The notes: generated by a model from the sequence alone, not told the origin. 28,504 bases of DNA from UBA288 sp050178135 (GCA_050178135.1 JBFXGJ010000027.1:1-28504), one strand, 5' to 3'; shown: positions 1-8,612, numbered from the stretch's first letter. Translations and numbers: made by a program.

Positions 1-9
1 AAAGGGGTT

Positions 10-1602
10 TTACATCCCGGGCATGCCGGGGGCCTTGGTCTGGGTGACCATCATGTCGTCGACCCGGATCAGGAGGATCGCGGTCTCGGCGCCCGACTGG
101 ATTGCCTGCCTCTTCACCCGCGCCGGTTCGATGACGCCCGCCTCGAGCATGTCGACGACGTTGCCGGTGAAGACGTTCAGGCCCATGTTGCTGCCGCCCT
201 TCGCGTGGGCAGTCCGGAGGTCGACGAGCTTGTCGAGCGGGTTGAAGCCCGAGTTCTCGGCGAGCGTGAGCGGGACCGCCTCGAAGGCCGTCGCGAACGC
301 ATCGATTGCAAGCTGCACACGCCCACCGACCGAGGCTGCGTAGTCGCGGAGCCGGAGCGAGAGCTCGACCTCAACTGCACCGCCGCCGACCACGAAGGTG
401 CCGTCCTCCATCGCGTCCGCGACCACCGAGGTGCCGTCCACGACCGCCCGCTCGAGCTCGTCGAGCAGGTAATCGGTCGACCCGCGGAGCAGGATCGTGA
501 TCGCCTTCGGATTGTCGCAGCCCGAGAAGGTGACGAGCTCGGCATCGTCGGCCTCCTGGACGAGGGCCGCGAACCCGAGGTCGTCGGCCGTCAGGTCCGA
601 GACCTTGTTGACGATCTGCGCAGAGAGCGCCCGGGCTGTGTACTTCAGGTCCTTCTCCTTCACATCCTGGAGCGCCATGACGCCGGCCTTCGCCAGGTAA
701 TACAGGACCGGGTCCGAGATCCCCTTCTGGCAGAGGAGGACGTTCGCACCCGACGCGATGATCGCGTCCGCGAGCTGCTTGAGCGCCTCGCGTTCCTGGG
801 CGCCGAACGCGCTCAGCTGGTCGGCCGTGTTGATCTTGATCTTGGCCTTGACCTGGGTCTTGGTGATCTCGAGGGGCTGGGCGACGAGGGCGACCTTTGC
901 GTTCGCGATCTTCTTCGGCATCGCCTCGGATGCACGCTTCTTATCGATCACGATCCCCTTGATCAGGGACGCGTCGTCGATCGAGTCGCCCTTCTGCTTC
1001 TTGATCATGATGTCGTCGCGGTCGATCGTGAGGCCGCCGTTCTTCTTCTCCGCGACGGTCATCACCGCGTCGACGACGATCCCATTCAGCTTCTCCTTGA
1101 CCTGCTCGATCGATTTGCCGGTCATGGAGGTGTCGGCGATCTTGACGAGCGTCTCGCGATCGGCTGCATCGACCCGGATCGAGTTCTCCTCGACGATCTC
1201 GAGCGCCTTGTTCATGCCCATTGTGAAGCCGTTCGCGATCACGGTCGGGTGGACCATCTTGGCGAGCAGCATCTCGGCCTGCTCCATGAGCGAGCCAACC
1301 AGGATGCAGGCAGTGGTCGTCCCGTCCCCGACCTCGTCGTCCTGCGTCTCGGCGACCTCGATCACCATCTTGGCGCCGGGGTGCTGCACCGACATCTCGT
1401 GGAGGATCGTTGCGCCGTCGTTCGTGATCACGACGTCGCCGGTCGACGAGACCAGCATCTTGTCCATGCCGCGGGGACCGAGCGTGGTCCGGACGGCGGA
1501 GGCGATCGCCTTGGCGGCGGCGATGTTCGAACGCTGGGCCTCCTGCCCACGGGTCCGCTCGACGTTGTCCTTGAGAATGATGATCGGCTGTCCTGAAAGC
1601 AC
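10..1602 (-). CDS. ths: Thermosome subunit (group II chaperonin, TCP-1/Hsp60 family)
   Basis: This is the cytosolic ATP-dependent folding chaperonin of archaea, which assembles into double-ring complexes. The 530-residue protein is close to the usual 540-550. It opens with the conserved thermosome N-terminus (GQPIIILK, then ERTRG), followed by RTTLGPRGMDKML (39-51) and the nucleotide-binding signatures NDGATIL (61-67) and GDGTTT (92-97). The tail ends in the short Gly/Met-rich sequence typical of the family (GMPGM). The start is GTG at 1602, chosen because a good ribosome binding site (AGGGAG, reverse strand 1611-1616) sits at normal spacing and the protein aligns from its first residues. It has its own promoter upstream. 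The stop lies only nine bases from the window edge, so downstream context is unseen. It is one of probably several paralogous subunits; which one cannot be told. Confidence 0.97.
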   Translation of the reverse strand: MLSGQPIIILKDNVERTRGQEAQRSNIAAAKAIASAVRTTLGPRGMDKMLVSSTGDVVITNDGATILHEMSVQHPGAKMVIEVAETQDDEVGDGTTTACILVGSLMEQAEMLLAKMVHPTVIANGFTMGMNKALEIVEENSIRVDAADRETLVKIADTSMTGKSIEQVKEKLNGIVVDAVMTVAEKKNGGLTIDRDDIMIKKQKGDSIDDASLIKGIVIDKKRASEAMPKKIANAKVALVAQPLEITKTQVKAKIKINTADQLSAFGAQEREALKQLADAIIASGANVLLCQKGISDPVLYYLAKAGVMALQDVKEKDLKYTARALSAQIVNKVSDLTADDLGFAALVQEADDAELVTFSGCDNPKAITILLRGSTDYLLDELERAVVDGTSVVADAMEDGTFVVGGGAVEVELSLRLRDYAASVGGRVQLAIDAFATAFEAVPLTLAENSGFNPLDKLVDLRTAHAKGGSNMGLNVFTGNVVDMLEAGVIEPARVKRQAIQSGAETAILLIRVDDMMVTQTKAPGMPGM

Positions 1603-1650
1603 GGTATAACCTCCCTGTAGGGTAAGAGTGCTAAAAATGTGATTTGTTGT

Positions 1651-1661
1651 TCTATATATTC
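1651..1661 (-). promoter_or_regulatory. TATA box of the thermosome gene
   Basis: On the reverse strand this reads GAATATATAGA, a strong archaeal TATA-like element in GC-rich surroundings. Its centre is about 54 bases before the GTG start, so transcription from around 1630 would give a leader of about 28 bases carrying the AGGGAG ribosome binding site. Confidence 0.6.
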
Positions 1662-1672
1662 TTTCCTGCCAC

Positions 1673-2296
1673 TCAGTCGATCCGCGAGACGCGGAAGACC
1701 GGGTAGACCGGGACGCCGTCGACCTCCTTGATGCCGCGCTTGTCGAAGAGCACCCAGATCGCGACCGGTGTCGCCTTGTGCCGGCGGAGGTAGTCGACGA
1801 CCTCGTGCATCGTCCGGCCGCTCGTGATCACGTCGTCGACGATGATGCACCGCTCGCCGGTGATCGCGGAGAAGTTGCCCGACATCGAACCCGTCGGCTT
1901 CTCCGCCGTCGAGTGCTTCGCCGGGTGGTAGATCGCGAGCTTCACTCGCTCCGCCTGGGCGATCAGGGTCGCGAGCGGCACCCCGGAGATCGCGATGCCG
2001 ACGACGGCGATGTTCTCGAGCCCTGACGAGCAGGTCTTCTCACCCGGTTTCGGGGGCTCCGCGCAGTGATAGCGGTGGAGCATCAGGCGTGTGACGTCCT
2101 CGAGCAGGAGGGCGTTGGAGGAGACCACGGTCCAGTCGATGTGGACGTCCTTCGGCGCAGCGTCCCCCTTCTTCTGGGTCAACAACCAGGTCACGGTCTC
2201 CATCGAGAGCGAGAGCTCGTCCGCGATCTGCCCGGGTGAGTGCCCCTCGGAGATGAGCAGGCGGGCCTTTGCGATCAGCTCGTCGAGCGAGGTCAT
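1673..2296 (-). CDS. gfcR: GfcR-type transcriptional regulator with HTH and phosphoribosyltransferase fold
   Basis: This 207-residue protein belongs to the archaeal family annotated as orotate phosphoribosyltransferase-like. In haloarchaea it is the sugar-catabolism regulator GfcR. Residues 1-45 look like a helix-turn-helix (EGHSPGQIADELSLSMETVTW). The rest is a type I PRTase domain with the PRPP-binding loop VDDVITSGRT (153-162). It is probably a DNA-binding regulator sensing a phosphoribosyl ligand rather than a pyrimidine enzyme; its targets here are unknown. I chose ATG at 2296 over GTG at 2314 for two reasons: the family typically starts at this Met-x-Ser-Leu-x-Glu-Leu, and a TATA-like element lies 27 bases upstream. 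It follows nob1 by about 21 bases, so co-transcription is also possible. The neighbouring prs makes PRPP, a suggestive pairing. Confidence 0.88.
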   Translation of the reverse strand: MTSLDELIAKARLLISEGHSPGQIADELSLSMETVTWLLTQKKGDAAPKDVHIDWTVVSSNALLLEDVTRLMLHRYHCAEPPKPGEKTCSSGLENIAVVGIAISGVPLATLIAQAERVKLAIYHPAKHSTAEKPTGSMSGNFSAITGERCIIVDDVITSGRTMHEVVDYLRRHKATPVAIWVLFDKRGIKEVDGVPVYPVFRVSRID

Positions 2297-2317
2297 GGAA
2301 AGAGGGTCCGTCACAGA

Positions 2318-2327
2318 CTATTTATGT
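2318..2327 (-). promoter_or_regulatory. Candidate TATA box for gfcR (leaderless type)
   Basis: The reverse strand reads ACATAAATAG, centred 27 bases before the ATG at 2296, which would give an essentially leaderless transcript. It overlaps the stop codon of nob1, so it may be partly coincidental. Confidence 0.4.
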
Positions 2328-2854
2328 ATTGTCCGATCATTTAGCCCCGTTCCCGTCGTCCTCCTTCTCCGGACCGGCCCGACGGTTGCACCACAGACCG
2401 GGCACTCCCCTGGCCCCTCGCCGAACCGGCCGCAACCGGCGCACCGGTACCCCCGGCGGCGCGGCGCAGATGCACGCTGGGCGATCGGCCGGCAGGGGAC
2501 CCCGAGCCGCCGTGCGGCGTTCTGGAGGGCGAAGTCATCGGTGGCGAGCGTCGCCCCGTGCTCGTGGGCGAGCGCGAGCACCTCGAGGTCGGCCGGGCTG
2601 AGCCGGTCCACCTCCCCCGCGGCGACGGTCGCCTCCAGAACGGCCCCCAGCGAGGCAGGAGAGGGCGCGAGGACCAGGAGACCTTGTTCGAGGGCGAGTT
2701 CGAGCCGACAGCGGGCGGCCGCGTCCCGGACCTCGTTGACAACGGCAGGCGGGACCAGGCGTCGTTCATCCGGCCCCGGGGCGGCGAGGAGCGCCTCCCC
2801 TCCCGCGAAGAAGGCCGATGCGTCCAGCACCAGGCAGGGGACCGTGTCCGGCAT
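2318..2854 (-). CDS. nob1: Nob1-like rRNA endonuclease (PIN domain plus zinc ribbon)
   Basis: Nob1 is the PIN-domain endonuclease that trims the 3' end of pre-16S rRNA during small-subunit maturation. The 178-residue protein has a PIN domain with the expected acidic residues: D11 in LVLDASAFF, E41 in VVNEVRD, D89 in SPADLEVLAL, and D106/D107 in LATDDFALQN. A C-terminal zinc ribbon follows (C138-x2-C141 and C151-x2-C154) and then a basic tail. This two-domain arrangement is diagnostic. ATG 2854 was preferred over GTG 2857 because it overlaps the prs stop codon as TGATG, the usual sign of translational coupling. No strong Shine-Dalgarno is visible, which fits re-initiation. The alternative, a toxin-type PIN protein, is unlikely given the zinc ribbon. 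Confidence 0.92.
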   Translation of the reverse strand: MPDTVPCLVLDASAFFAGGEALLAAPGPDERRLVPPAVVNEVRDAAARCRLELALEQGLLVLAPSPASLGAVLEATVAAGEVDRLSPADLEVLALAHEHGATLATDDFALQNAARRLGVPCRPIAQRASAPRRRGYRCAGCGRFGEGPGECPVCGATVGPVRRRRTTGTGLNDRTIHK

Positions 2855-3696
2855 CACCGGAGCGCATCGGCCAGCCGGTCAGCGGCCGTGATGCAGGAGT
2901 TCGCCCGCTCGATCGTGTCCGAACAGACCACCTCGTCCACCCCGGCGGCGGCGAGGTGAAGGAGGGCGCCGCCGGCGAAGACCCCGTGGACGCAGGCGGC
3001 GCTGACCGTGGTCGCCCCCTGGTCGAGGAGCATCCGGGCCGCCGTCGCGAGCGTCCCCCCGGTCGAGATGATATCGTCCACTATCACGACCTCGCGCCCT
3101 TCTGCCGGGAGCGACTTGGGGCGGATCTCGACCCGTTCGCCCGAGAGCCGGGTCTTGTCCAGGAAGTCGTGGTCGAACCCCCCGACCCCCGCCACCTCTG
3201 CCGCGAACCGGGCCGCCCCGTCGTCCGGGGAGAGGACCAGCGGGTCGTGCCCGTGGCATTCAGCCACCCACGCTCCGACCTGGGGTGCGATCGAGATATT
3301 CTCTGCCGGGACCCGGAAGTGTCCCAGCACCGAGGGGTCGTGAAGGTTCACGGTGATCACCCGGTCAACGCCGGTCGAGACCGCCCGCGCGATCGCCCGG
3401 GCCGAGAGCGGTTCGCCGGGGCGGAAACGTCGGTCCTGGCGCGCGTAGGCCATGTACGGCAGGACCAGGGTGTTCGTCGACTCGTCGCAGGCGTCGACCA
3501 GCAGGAGGAGTTCCACGAGTGCGTCTGCCGTGGTCACGGCCGCCACGATCACGGTCTCGTCGTCGGTCCTGTCCCGGATGAGCGAGCTCTCCCCGTCGGG
3601 GAACCGTGTATATTTGACATCGATCGTCTCGACCCCGAGCCGGCCCGCAAGCCGTGCGCCGAGGACCTGCGAGGCCTGCGTGCATATGAGCTTCAT
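2854..3696 (-). CDS. prs: Ribose-phosphate pyrophosphokinase (PRPP synthetase)
   Basis: The enzyme makes PRPP from ribose 5-phosphate and ATP for nucleotide, histidine and tryptophan synthesis. At 280 residues it matches the short archaeal forms. Visible motifs are FPDGE (32-36), the ATP-contacting RQDRRFRPGEPLSAR (86-100), NLHD (117-120), the catalytic lysine region DKTRLSGE (180-187) and the PRPP-binding loop VDDIISTGGT (206-215). The start is ATG at 3696, with a TATA-like element about 30 bases before it and no strong ribosome binding site, suggesting a nearly leaderless message. The stop overlaps the nob1 start by one base (TGATG). The gene is divergent from lonB, with 87 bases between them. 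Confidence 0.95.
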   Translation of the reverse strand: MKLICTQASQVLGARLAGRLGVETIDVKYTRFPDGESSLIRDRTDDETVIVAAVTTADALVELLLLVDACDESTNTLVLPYMAYARQDRRFRPGEPLSARAIARAVSTGVDRVITVNLHDPSVLGHFRVPAENISIAPQVGAWVAECHGHDPLVLSPDDGAARFAAEVAGVGGFDHDFLDKTRLSGERVEIRPKSLPAEGREVVIVDDIISTGGTLATAARMLLDQGATTVSAACVHGVFAGGALLHLAAAGVDEVVCSDTIERANSCITAADRLADALR

Positions 3697-3722
3697 CGTC
3701 CTCCACGTCCCTGAGCTGAAAG

Positions 3723-3731
3723 TACTTAAAC
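3723..3731 (-). promoter_or_regulatory. TATA box of prs
   Basis: The reverse strand reads GTTTAAGTA, centred about 30 bases before the prs ATG at 3696. It lies in the divergent promoter region shared with lonB. Confidence 0.5.
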
Positions 3732-3741
3732 GATCGGCCCG

Positions 3742-3754
3742 AAAAAATATAAAT
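3742..3754 (+). promoter_or_regulatory. TATA box of lonB
   Basis: The A/T-rich element AAAAAATATAAAT stands out in GC-rich DNA about 30 bases before the lonB ATG at 3784. Transcription would start near 3775, giving a very short leader. A Shine-Dalgarno-like GAGGT at 3769-3773 also precedes the start. Confidence 0.6.
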
Positions 3755-3783
3755 CAACCAGGGGTCGAGAGGTCACCATCAGA

Positions 3784-5700
3784 ATGGATTCATCAATCGA
3801 ACCGGTCTCCACGCAGGACGAGACGCTCTTTGACGACGTCACCGTGGACACGTCCTCCGAGATCGAGGTCCCCCCGCGCCTTGTCGACCAGGTGATCGGC
3901 CAGGAGCACGCGGTCGAGGTGATCAAGAAGGCCGCCATCCAGCGGCGGCACGTCATGATGATCGGCAGCCCGGGCACGGGCAAGTCGATGCTCGCGAAGG
4001 CGATGTCCGAGCTCCTGCCAAAGGAGGAGATCCAGGACATCATGGTCTATCCGAACGGAGAGGACTCCAACAACCCGATCGTCCGGACGGTCCCTGCGGG
4101 CCGGGCCAAACAGATCGTCGCCGCCCACAAGACGGAGGCGAGAAAGAAGGTCCAGTTCCGAAACACCCTGTTAATGCTCCTCCTCGTCGGGATCATCGGC
4201 TACTCGTTCATCACCTTCCAGTGGCTGATGGGGATCATCGCGGCCGCGTTCGTCTTCATGGCCCTGCGGTACTCGACGCCGAAGGAGGAGGCGCTCGTCC
4301 CGAAGCTGCTCGTCAGCCACGACCCTTCGGCCGTCGCCCCGTTCGTGGATGCCACCGGGGCACAGGCCGGCTCGCTCCTCGGCGATGTCCGGCATGACCC
4401 GTTCCAGTCCGGGGGGCTCGAGACGCCCGCCCACGATCGGGTCGAGTCGGGCGCGATCCACCGGGCGCACGGCGGCGTCCTCTTCATTGACGAGATCAAC
4501 ACCCTGACCCCCCACTCGCAGCAGAACCTGCTCACGGCGCTCCAGGAGGGCGAGTTCCCGATCACCGGCCAGTCGGAGCGTTCGTCCGGCGCGATGGTCC
4601 GGACCGAGCCCGTGCCCTGCCGGTTCGTGATGATCGCGGCCGGCAACCTGGACGCGGTACAGGGGATGCACCCCGCACTCCGGTCACGGATCCGGGGCTA
4701 CGGCTACGAGGTCTACATGCGCGAGACGATGGAGGACACGCCCGAGAACCGGCAGAAGTTCGTCCGGTTCATCGCGCAGGAGGTCAAGAACGACGGGAAG
4801 ATCCCGCATTTCGATGCCTCCGCCATCCGCGAGGTCCTCCGCGAGGCCCGGCGCCGATCGATGCGAAAGGGCCACCTCACCCTGAAACTCCGTGACATGG
4901 GCGGCCTGATTCGGGTCGCCGGCGACCTCGCCCGGCAGGAGGGGGCGGAGCTGACCACGGCGGCGCACGTGCTAGCAGCCAAGGAGACCGCCCGGTCGGT
5001 CGAGGAGCAGATCTCGGACGACTACATCCGGCGCATGCGGGACTACGACCTCTCGGTCGTGCAGGGGACCGCCGTCGGGCGGGTGAACGGCCTCGCCGTC
5101 GTCGGGTCGGACTCCGGGTCCGTCCTGCCGATCATGGCGGAGGTGACCCCGGCCCAGTCCGCGTCGGGCGGAACCGTGATCGCGACCGGGATGCTGAAAG
5201 AGATCGCGCAGGAGTCGATCAAGAACGTCTCGGCGATCATCAAGAAGTTCACGGGGACGGATATCAAGAACGTTGATATCCACGTCCAGTTCATCGGCAC
5301 CTACCAGGGGGTCGAGGGCGACTCGGCCTCGATCTCGGTGGCGACGGCCGTGATCTCGGCGATTGAGGGGATCCCGGTCCGGCAGGACGTCGCGATGACG
5401 GGTTCGCTCTCGGTGCGCGGCGACGTGCTCCCGGTCGGGGGCGTCACCTACAAGATCGAGGCGGCGGCGAAGGCCGGCATCCAGACGGTCCTGATCCCGG
5501 CCTCGAACATGGACGACGTGATGATCGAAGAGCGGTACCGTACGACGATCCGGGTCATCCCTGTCGCGCAGATCGACGAGGTCCTGAAGTATGCGCTCGT
5601 GCCGCGCGACGAGGCCGGATTCCTCTCCAAGGTGAAGAAGATGGCCGAGAAGTCGGCCGCGACCCTCCACCCCGGACCTGCGACACCGACCCTTGCCTGA
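3784..5700 (+). CDS. lonB: Archaeal LonB, membrane-anchored ATP-dependent protease
   Basis: This protein degrades unfolded and regulatory proteins at the inner face of the membrane. The 638-residue protein has the LonB layout: an AAA+ domain with Walker A GSPGTGKS (61-68) and Walker B LFIDEIN (233-239), interrupted by a membrane insertion of two hydrophobic segments (about 127-161). A C-terminal S16 protease domain follows. The catalytic dyad is S514 (in EGDSAS) and K557 (in GGVTYKIE); the 43-residue spacing equals that of the characterised Methanocaldococcus enzyme. There is no large N-terminal substrate domain, as expected for LonB. Its stop is followed immediately by tldD (TGATATG), so the two genes are translationally coupled and begin a protease-rich run. 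Confidence 0.97.
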   Translation: MDSSIEPVSTQDETLFDDVTVDTSSEIEVPPRLVDQVIGQEHAVEVIKKAAIQRRHVMMIGSPGTGKSMLAKAMSELLPKEEIQDIMVYPNGEDSNNPIVRTVPAGRAKQIVAAHKTEARKKVQFRNTLLMLLLVGIIGYSFITFQWLMGIIAAAFVFMALRYSTPKEEALVPKLLVSHDPSAVAPFVDATGAQAGSLLGDVRHDPFQSGGLETPAHDRVESGAIHRAHGGVLFIDEINTLTPHSQQNLLTALQEGEFPITGQSERSSGAMVRTEPVPCRFVMIAAGNLDAVQGMHPALRSRIRGYGYEVYMRETMEDTPENRQKFVRFIAQEVKNDGKIPHFDASAIREVLREARRRSMRKGHLTLKLRDMGGLIRVAGDLARQEGAELTTAAHVLAAKETARSVEEQISDDYIRRMRDYDLSVVQGTAVGRVNGLAVVGSDSGSVLPIMAEVTPAQSASGGTVIATGMLKEIAQESIKNVSAIIKKFTGTDIKNVDIHVQFIGTYQGVEGDSASISVATAVISAIEGIPVRQDVAMTGSLSVRGDVLPVGGVTYKIEAAAKAGIQTVLIPASNMDDVMIEERYRTTIRVIPVAQIDEVLKYALVPRDEAGFLSKVKKMAEKSAATLHPGPATPTLA

Positions 5701-5701
5701 T

Positions 5702-7018
5702 ATGTACCGCTACTTTGATGTTCGCCACGTGGCCGGCGAGGCGACCAGCATCGATATCGACAACGGGGTGATCGAGTCGGCGAGCACCTCGTTCTTTGAC
5801 CGTGCCGTGGTCCGGGTCCTGGGGCCATCGGGCTGGGGCGTCGTCTCGGTCGACAACTATCGTGCGCTCGACCTTGAGCATTTCCTCGCCGAGGCGCTCG
5901 CCCTCGCGGATCTCACCGGCGAGTCGGTCGAGCTCGCCGATGCCCCGCATCGTGTGCTCCCCATTCCGGCCCCGTCGGACGACCCCCGCCAGTACGGGCT
6001 GGAGGAGAAGACGCGGCTGCTTGCCGGGGTCGAGGCGGCGGCGATGGGGCCGTCCGTCCGGAACACCCGCGCGGTCTACACGGAGCGCCACGAGACCGTC
6101 CGATACGCGTCCTCCGAGGGGGTCGAGTACGCCTTCGACCTCGGCCGGTCGGGCTTCAACGTCCTCGCCGTGGCCGAAGAGAACGGCGTGGTCCAGATGG
6201 GGTACGAGCGGCGGCACGCCGTGAACGGCTTTCCACTCCGCGCCGGCGCCCCCTACGGTGAGAAGGCCCGGGAGACGGCGGTCGCGCTCCTCGGGGCGAA
6301 GGCCGCAAAAGGGGGGCGGATGCGCGTCGTCCTCGACCCAGAGCTCGCGGGCGTCTTTGCCCACGAGGCGGTCGGGCACGCCTCCGAGGGTGACCTGGTC
6401 CGCGAGGGTAACTCCGTCCTCGCCGGTCGGATCGGCGAGCGGATCGGTGGGCCCGGCCTCACCATCGTCGACGACCCGTCACTCCCCGAGTTCGGGTTCG
6501 ACCCGGTCGACGCCGAGGGCGTGGCGACGGTCCGCACCGAGCTGGTCCGCGACGGCGTGATCAACGCGTTCCTGCACACCCGCGAGACCCTCGCCGCGGT
6601 CGGCAACGGGGAGGCGGGCCACGCGCGGGGCATGCCGGGAGAGGTCCCGCTCGTCCGGATGTCCAACACCTATGTCGAGAACGGCGACTCCTCGTACGAC
6701 GAATGCATCGCGGAGTGCCGTGACGGCATCCTCCTGATCGGTTCCCGCGGGGGCCAGGTGGACCCCGGGCGGGGGATGTTCCAGTTCAACGCCGAGTTCG
6801 GGTATTTGGTCGAGGCAGGCGAGCTTGGCGGCATGGTCCGCGACGTCTCGCTCTCGGGCGAGATCCTGGGGACGCTCCATGAGATCGCCCTTGTCGCGGA
6901 TGACCGGCGGATGCACCAGGGGTACTGCGGCAAGGGCGGGCAGTCGGTCCCCGTCGGGGACGGAGCGCCGCACCTGCTCCTCCAGAACGCGGTGGTGGGT
7001 GGCAGTGGACACGATTGA
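5702..7018 (+). CDS. tldD: TldD family metalloprotease
   Basis: TldD is the catalytic half of the TldD/TldE protease, known in bacteria for maturing microcin B17 and degrading CcdA, and in archaea as a peptidase of loosely folded peptides. The 438-residue protein carries the zinc-binding signature HEAVGH (221-226). It also has the conserved C-terminal cysteine region YCGKGGQSVP (C409), which in solved structures completes the zinc site. I took ATG 5702, one base after the lonB stop, rather than a TTG at 5693 inside lonB. The next gene, tldE, begins inside the end of this one (GTG 7005, stop 7018), consistent with a heterodimer made at matched levels. Confidence 0.94.
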   Translation: MYRYFDVRHVAGEATSIDIDNGVIESASTSFFDRAVVRVLGPSGWGVVSVDNYRALDLEHFLAEALALADLTGESVELADAPHRVLPIPAPSDDPRQYGLEEKTRLLAGVEAAAMGPSVRNTRAVYTERHETVRYASSEGVEYAFDLGRSGFNVLAVAEENGVVQMGYERRHAVNGFPLRAGAPYGEKARETAVALLGAKAAKGGRMRVVLDPELAGVFAHEAVGHASEGDLVREGNSVLAGRIGERIGGPGLTIVDDPSLPEFGFDPVDAEGVATVRTELVRDGVINAFLHTRETLAAVGNGEAGHARGMPGEVPLVRMSNTYVENGDSSYDECIAECRDGILLIGSRGGQVDPGRGMFQFNAEFGYLVEAGELGGMVRDVSLSGEILGTLHEIALVADDRRMHQGYCGKGGQSVPVGDGAPHLLLQNAVVGGSGHD

Positions 7019-8288
7019 TGCAATCCTGAAGGCGGCCTCCGCAAGGGCAGACGAGGCCGAGGTCTTCCTCTCGACCGGCGAGTCGATCGGCGCCGAGCTC
7101 TCACGGGACCGGGTCCGGATTGGCCAGGCCGGGCATGCGACCGGCCTCGGGATACGGGTCTTTACGAACGGCCGGGTCGGGGCCTCGTCGACCAACGACC
7201 CTGCGCGGTGGGAGGCCTGCCTCGACGCGGCGCTCGCCGCGATGCGTCTCGCGGACCCCCAGCCCTGGGATGGGTTGCCGGCACCCGCCGACCTCCCCGA
7301 CATCCCCCTCGCCGTCGACCCGTCCCTCACGCTTGAGCCGGCGACGGTCGCCGGGCTCCTCACCTCGATGCGGGCCGGCGCGGCGTCCCACCCGGAGGCG
7401 GTCGTGACGGCCGGCTCGGCGGGCCTTGTGCGTTCCCATGTCGAGGTGGCGAACACCCACGGCCTCCGGTACGCGGACACCGAGACGAATGCCTCCAGCT
7501 CGATCGAGGCGATCGCCGGCACCTCGACCGGGTTCGAGTTCGCCTCGAGCCACGCGCTCGACCTCGAGCCGGAATGGGTCGGCGAACAGGCCGCCTTCTT
7601 CGCCGCCTTCGGGGCCGGTGGCGAACCTCTCGTGCCGGGCACCTATGACCTGGTCCTCTCGCCGCTTGCGCTCGCTTCGCTCCTGGAGGCCGTCTTCCTC
7701 CCGGCGCTCGTCGGGCGGAACGTCCACGCGGGCCGCTCCCGCCTCGCCGGCCGGGTCGGCGAGCAGGTCGCGGACCCGCGCCTCTCGCTCTACGACGACC
7801 CGCACCGGCCGATGGGCCCTGGGGCCGCCTGGTTCGACGCGGAAGGGGTTCCAACCCGTCGGCTCGACCTGGTCAAAGACGGCGTGCTCGAGGGCTTTGC
7901 CTATGACCTCCGCACCGCCTACCGGTACGGGGCCGCGTCCACCGGGTCCGCCGTCCGGGGCGGGTATGGGGGCGCTCCCTCGATCGGCTTCCATACGCTC
8001 GTGCTCGAGGGCCCGGTTGCCGACGTGATGGCCGAGCCGGCAGTCTATGTCCGGTCGGTGGTCGGAGCGCACACGGCGAACCCGATCTCGGGTGACTTCT
8101 CGGTCGAGGTCTCCAACCCCTGCATGGTGGAGGGGGGCACATACACCACTCCAGTCCGGACCGCGATGTGGGGTGGGAATGTCTTCGACCTCCTCTCTGT
8201 GATCGAGGGCGTCTCGGCGCAGACCCGGGAGATTGGTGAGATGGTCCTCCCCTCGCTCCGGGTGGCCGGCCAGCACCTGGTGGGGTGA
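7005..8288 (+). CDS. tldE: TldE/PmbA family protein, partner of TldD
   Basis: This is the non-catalytic partner in the TldD/TldE protease. The 427-residue protein has the PmbA/TldE architecture and typical features (SIGAEL, RVGEQVADPRLSLYDDP, and the C-terminal NPISGDFS stretch). It lacks the HExxxH zinc motif seen in its neighbour, which is how the two are told apart. GTG 7005 is the best start because the protein begins with the family-like DTIDAILKAA; an in-frame GTG at 6999 is an alternative. It overlaps tldD by 14 bases. The small bofA1 gene begins five bases after its stop, so the transcript probably continues. Confidence 0.92.
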   Translation: MDTIDAILKAASARADEAEVFLSTGESIGAELSRDRVRIGQAGHATGLGIRVFTNGRVGASSTNDPARWEACLDAALAAMRLADPQPWDGLPAPADLPDIPLAVDPSLTLEPATVAGLLTSMRAGAASHPEAVVTAGSAGLVRSHVEVANTHGLRYADTETNASSSIEAIAGTSTGFEFASSHALDLEPEWVGEQAAFFAAFGAGGEPLVPGTYDLVLSPLALASLLEAVFLPALVGRNVHAGRSRLAGRVGEQVADPRLSLYDDPHRPMGPGAAWFDAEGVPTRRLDLVKDGVLEGFAYDLRTAYRYGAASTGSAVRGGYGGAPSIGFHTLVLEGPVADVMAEPAVYVRSVVGAHTANPISGDFSVEVSNPCMVEGGTYTTPVRTAMWGGNVFDLLSVIEGVSAQTREIGEMVLPSLRVAGQHLVG

Positions 8289-8292
8289 TCCC

Positions 8293-8547
8293 ATGCTCGC
8301 GGTCGTCTTCACGATCCTGGCGGCCTTCGCGGTCGCGGTCGTCCTCTACTTCGTTTTGAAGCGCTCGACCACGCTCCTCCTCAACTCGGTGGTCGGGGTG
8401 ATCATACTCTTCGGCCTCGACTGGCTGCACCTCCTCGCGTCTCCCGGGGTTCCGATCACGCTCGGCGCGGTCCTCGTCTGTGCCTTCGGCGGGTTGCCGG
8501 GCGTGCTCGCCCTTGTCGGTCTCCACTTCCTCGGGCTCCACGTGTAG
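8293..8547 (+). CDS. BofA-like small membrane protein, copy 1
   Basis: This 84-residue, almost wholly hydrophobic protein has two to three predicted membrane helices. It contains the BofA family core: LLLNSVVGVIILFGLDWL, then GLPGVLALVGLHFLG at the C-terminus. In Bacillus, BofA restrains the intramembrane protease that activates sigma-K. Archaea have no sigma factors, so the archaeal role is unknown. The gene begins four bases after tldE and is probably the last gene of the lonB-tldD-tldE transcript. That context, rather than direct evidence, suggests a link to membrane proteolysis. A weak T-run (8565-8568) follows. It is paralogous to the next gene. Confidence 0.8.
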   Translation: MLAVVFTILAAFAVAVVLYFVLKRSTTLLLNSVVGVIILFGLDWLHLLASPGVPITLGAVLVCAFGGLPGVLALVGLHFLGLHV

Positions 8548-8586
8548 AGGCGGGTTCCCACCCCTTTTCCGGGACGGTTCGGAGGT

Positions 8587-8599
8587 CTGTCGCCGACAG
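8587..8599. promoter_or_regulatory. 13-base inverted repeat upstream of the second BofA-like gene
   Basis: CTGTCG-c-CGACAG is a perfect six-base inverted repeat with a single-base centre. It lies just upstream of the TATA-like element of the second BofA gene, a place where a regulator could act on the promoter. It could also fold as a short hairpin after bofA1. Confidence 0.3.
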
Positions 8600-8612
8600 T
8601 GCGGCCCGGATG

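Noticed and set aside
205..1596. A 463-codon open frame antisense to the thermosome gene
   Set aside because: It mirrors a well-conserved gene, is rich in Arg, Asp, Leu and Val as expected for the complement of GC-biased codons, and matches no family I know.
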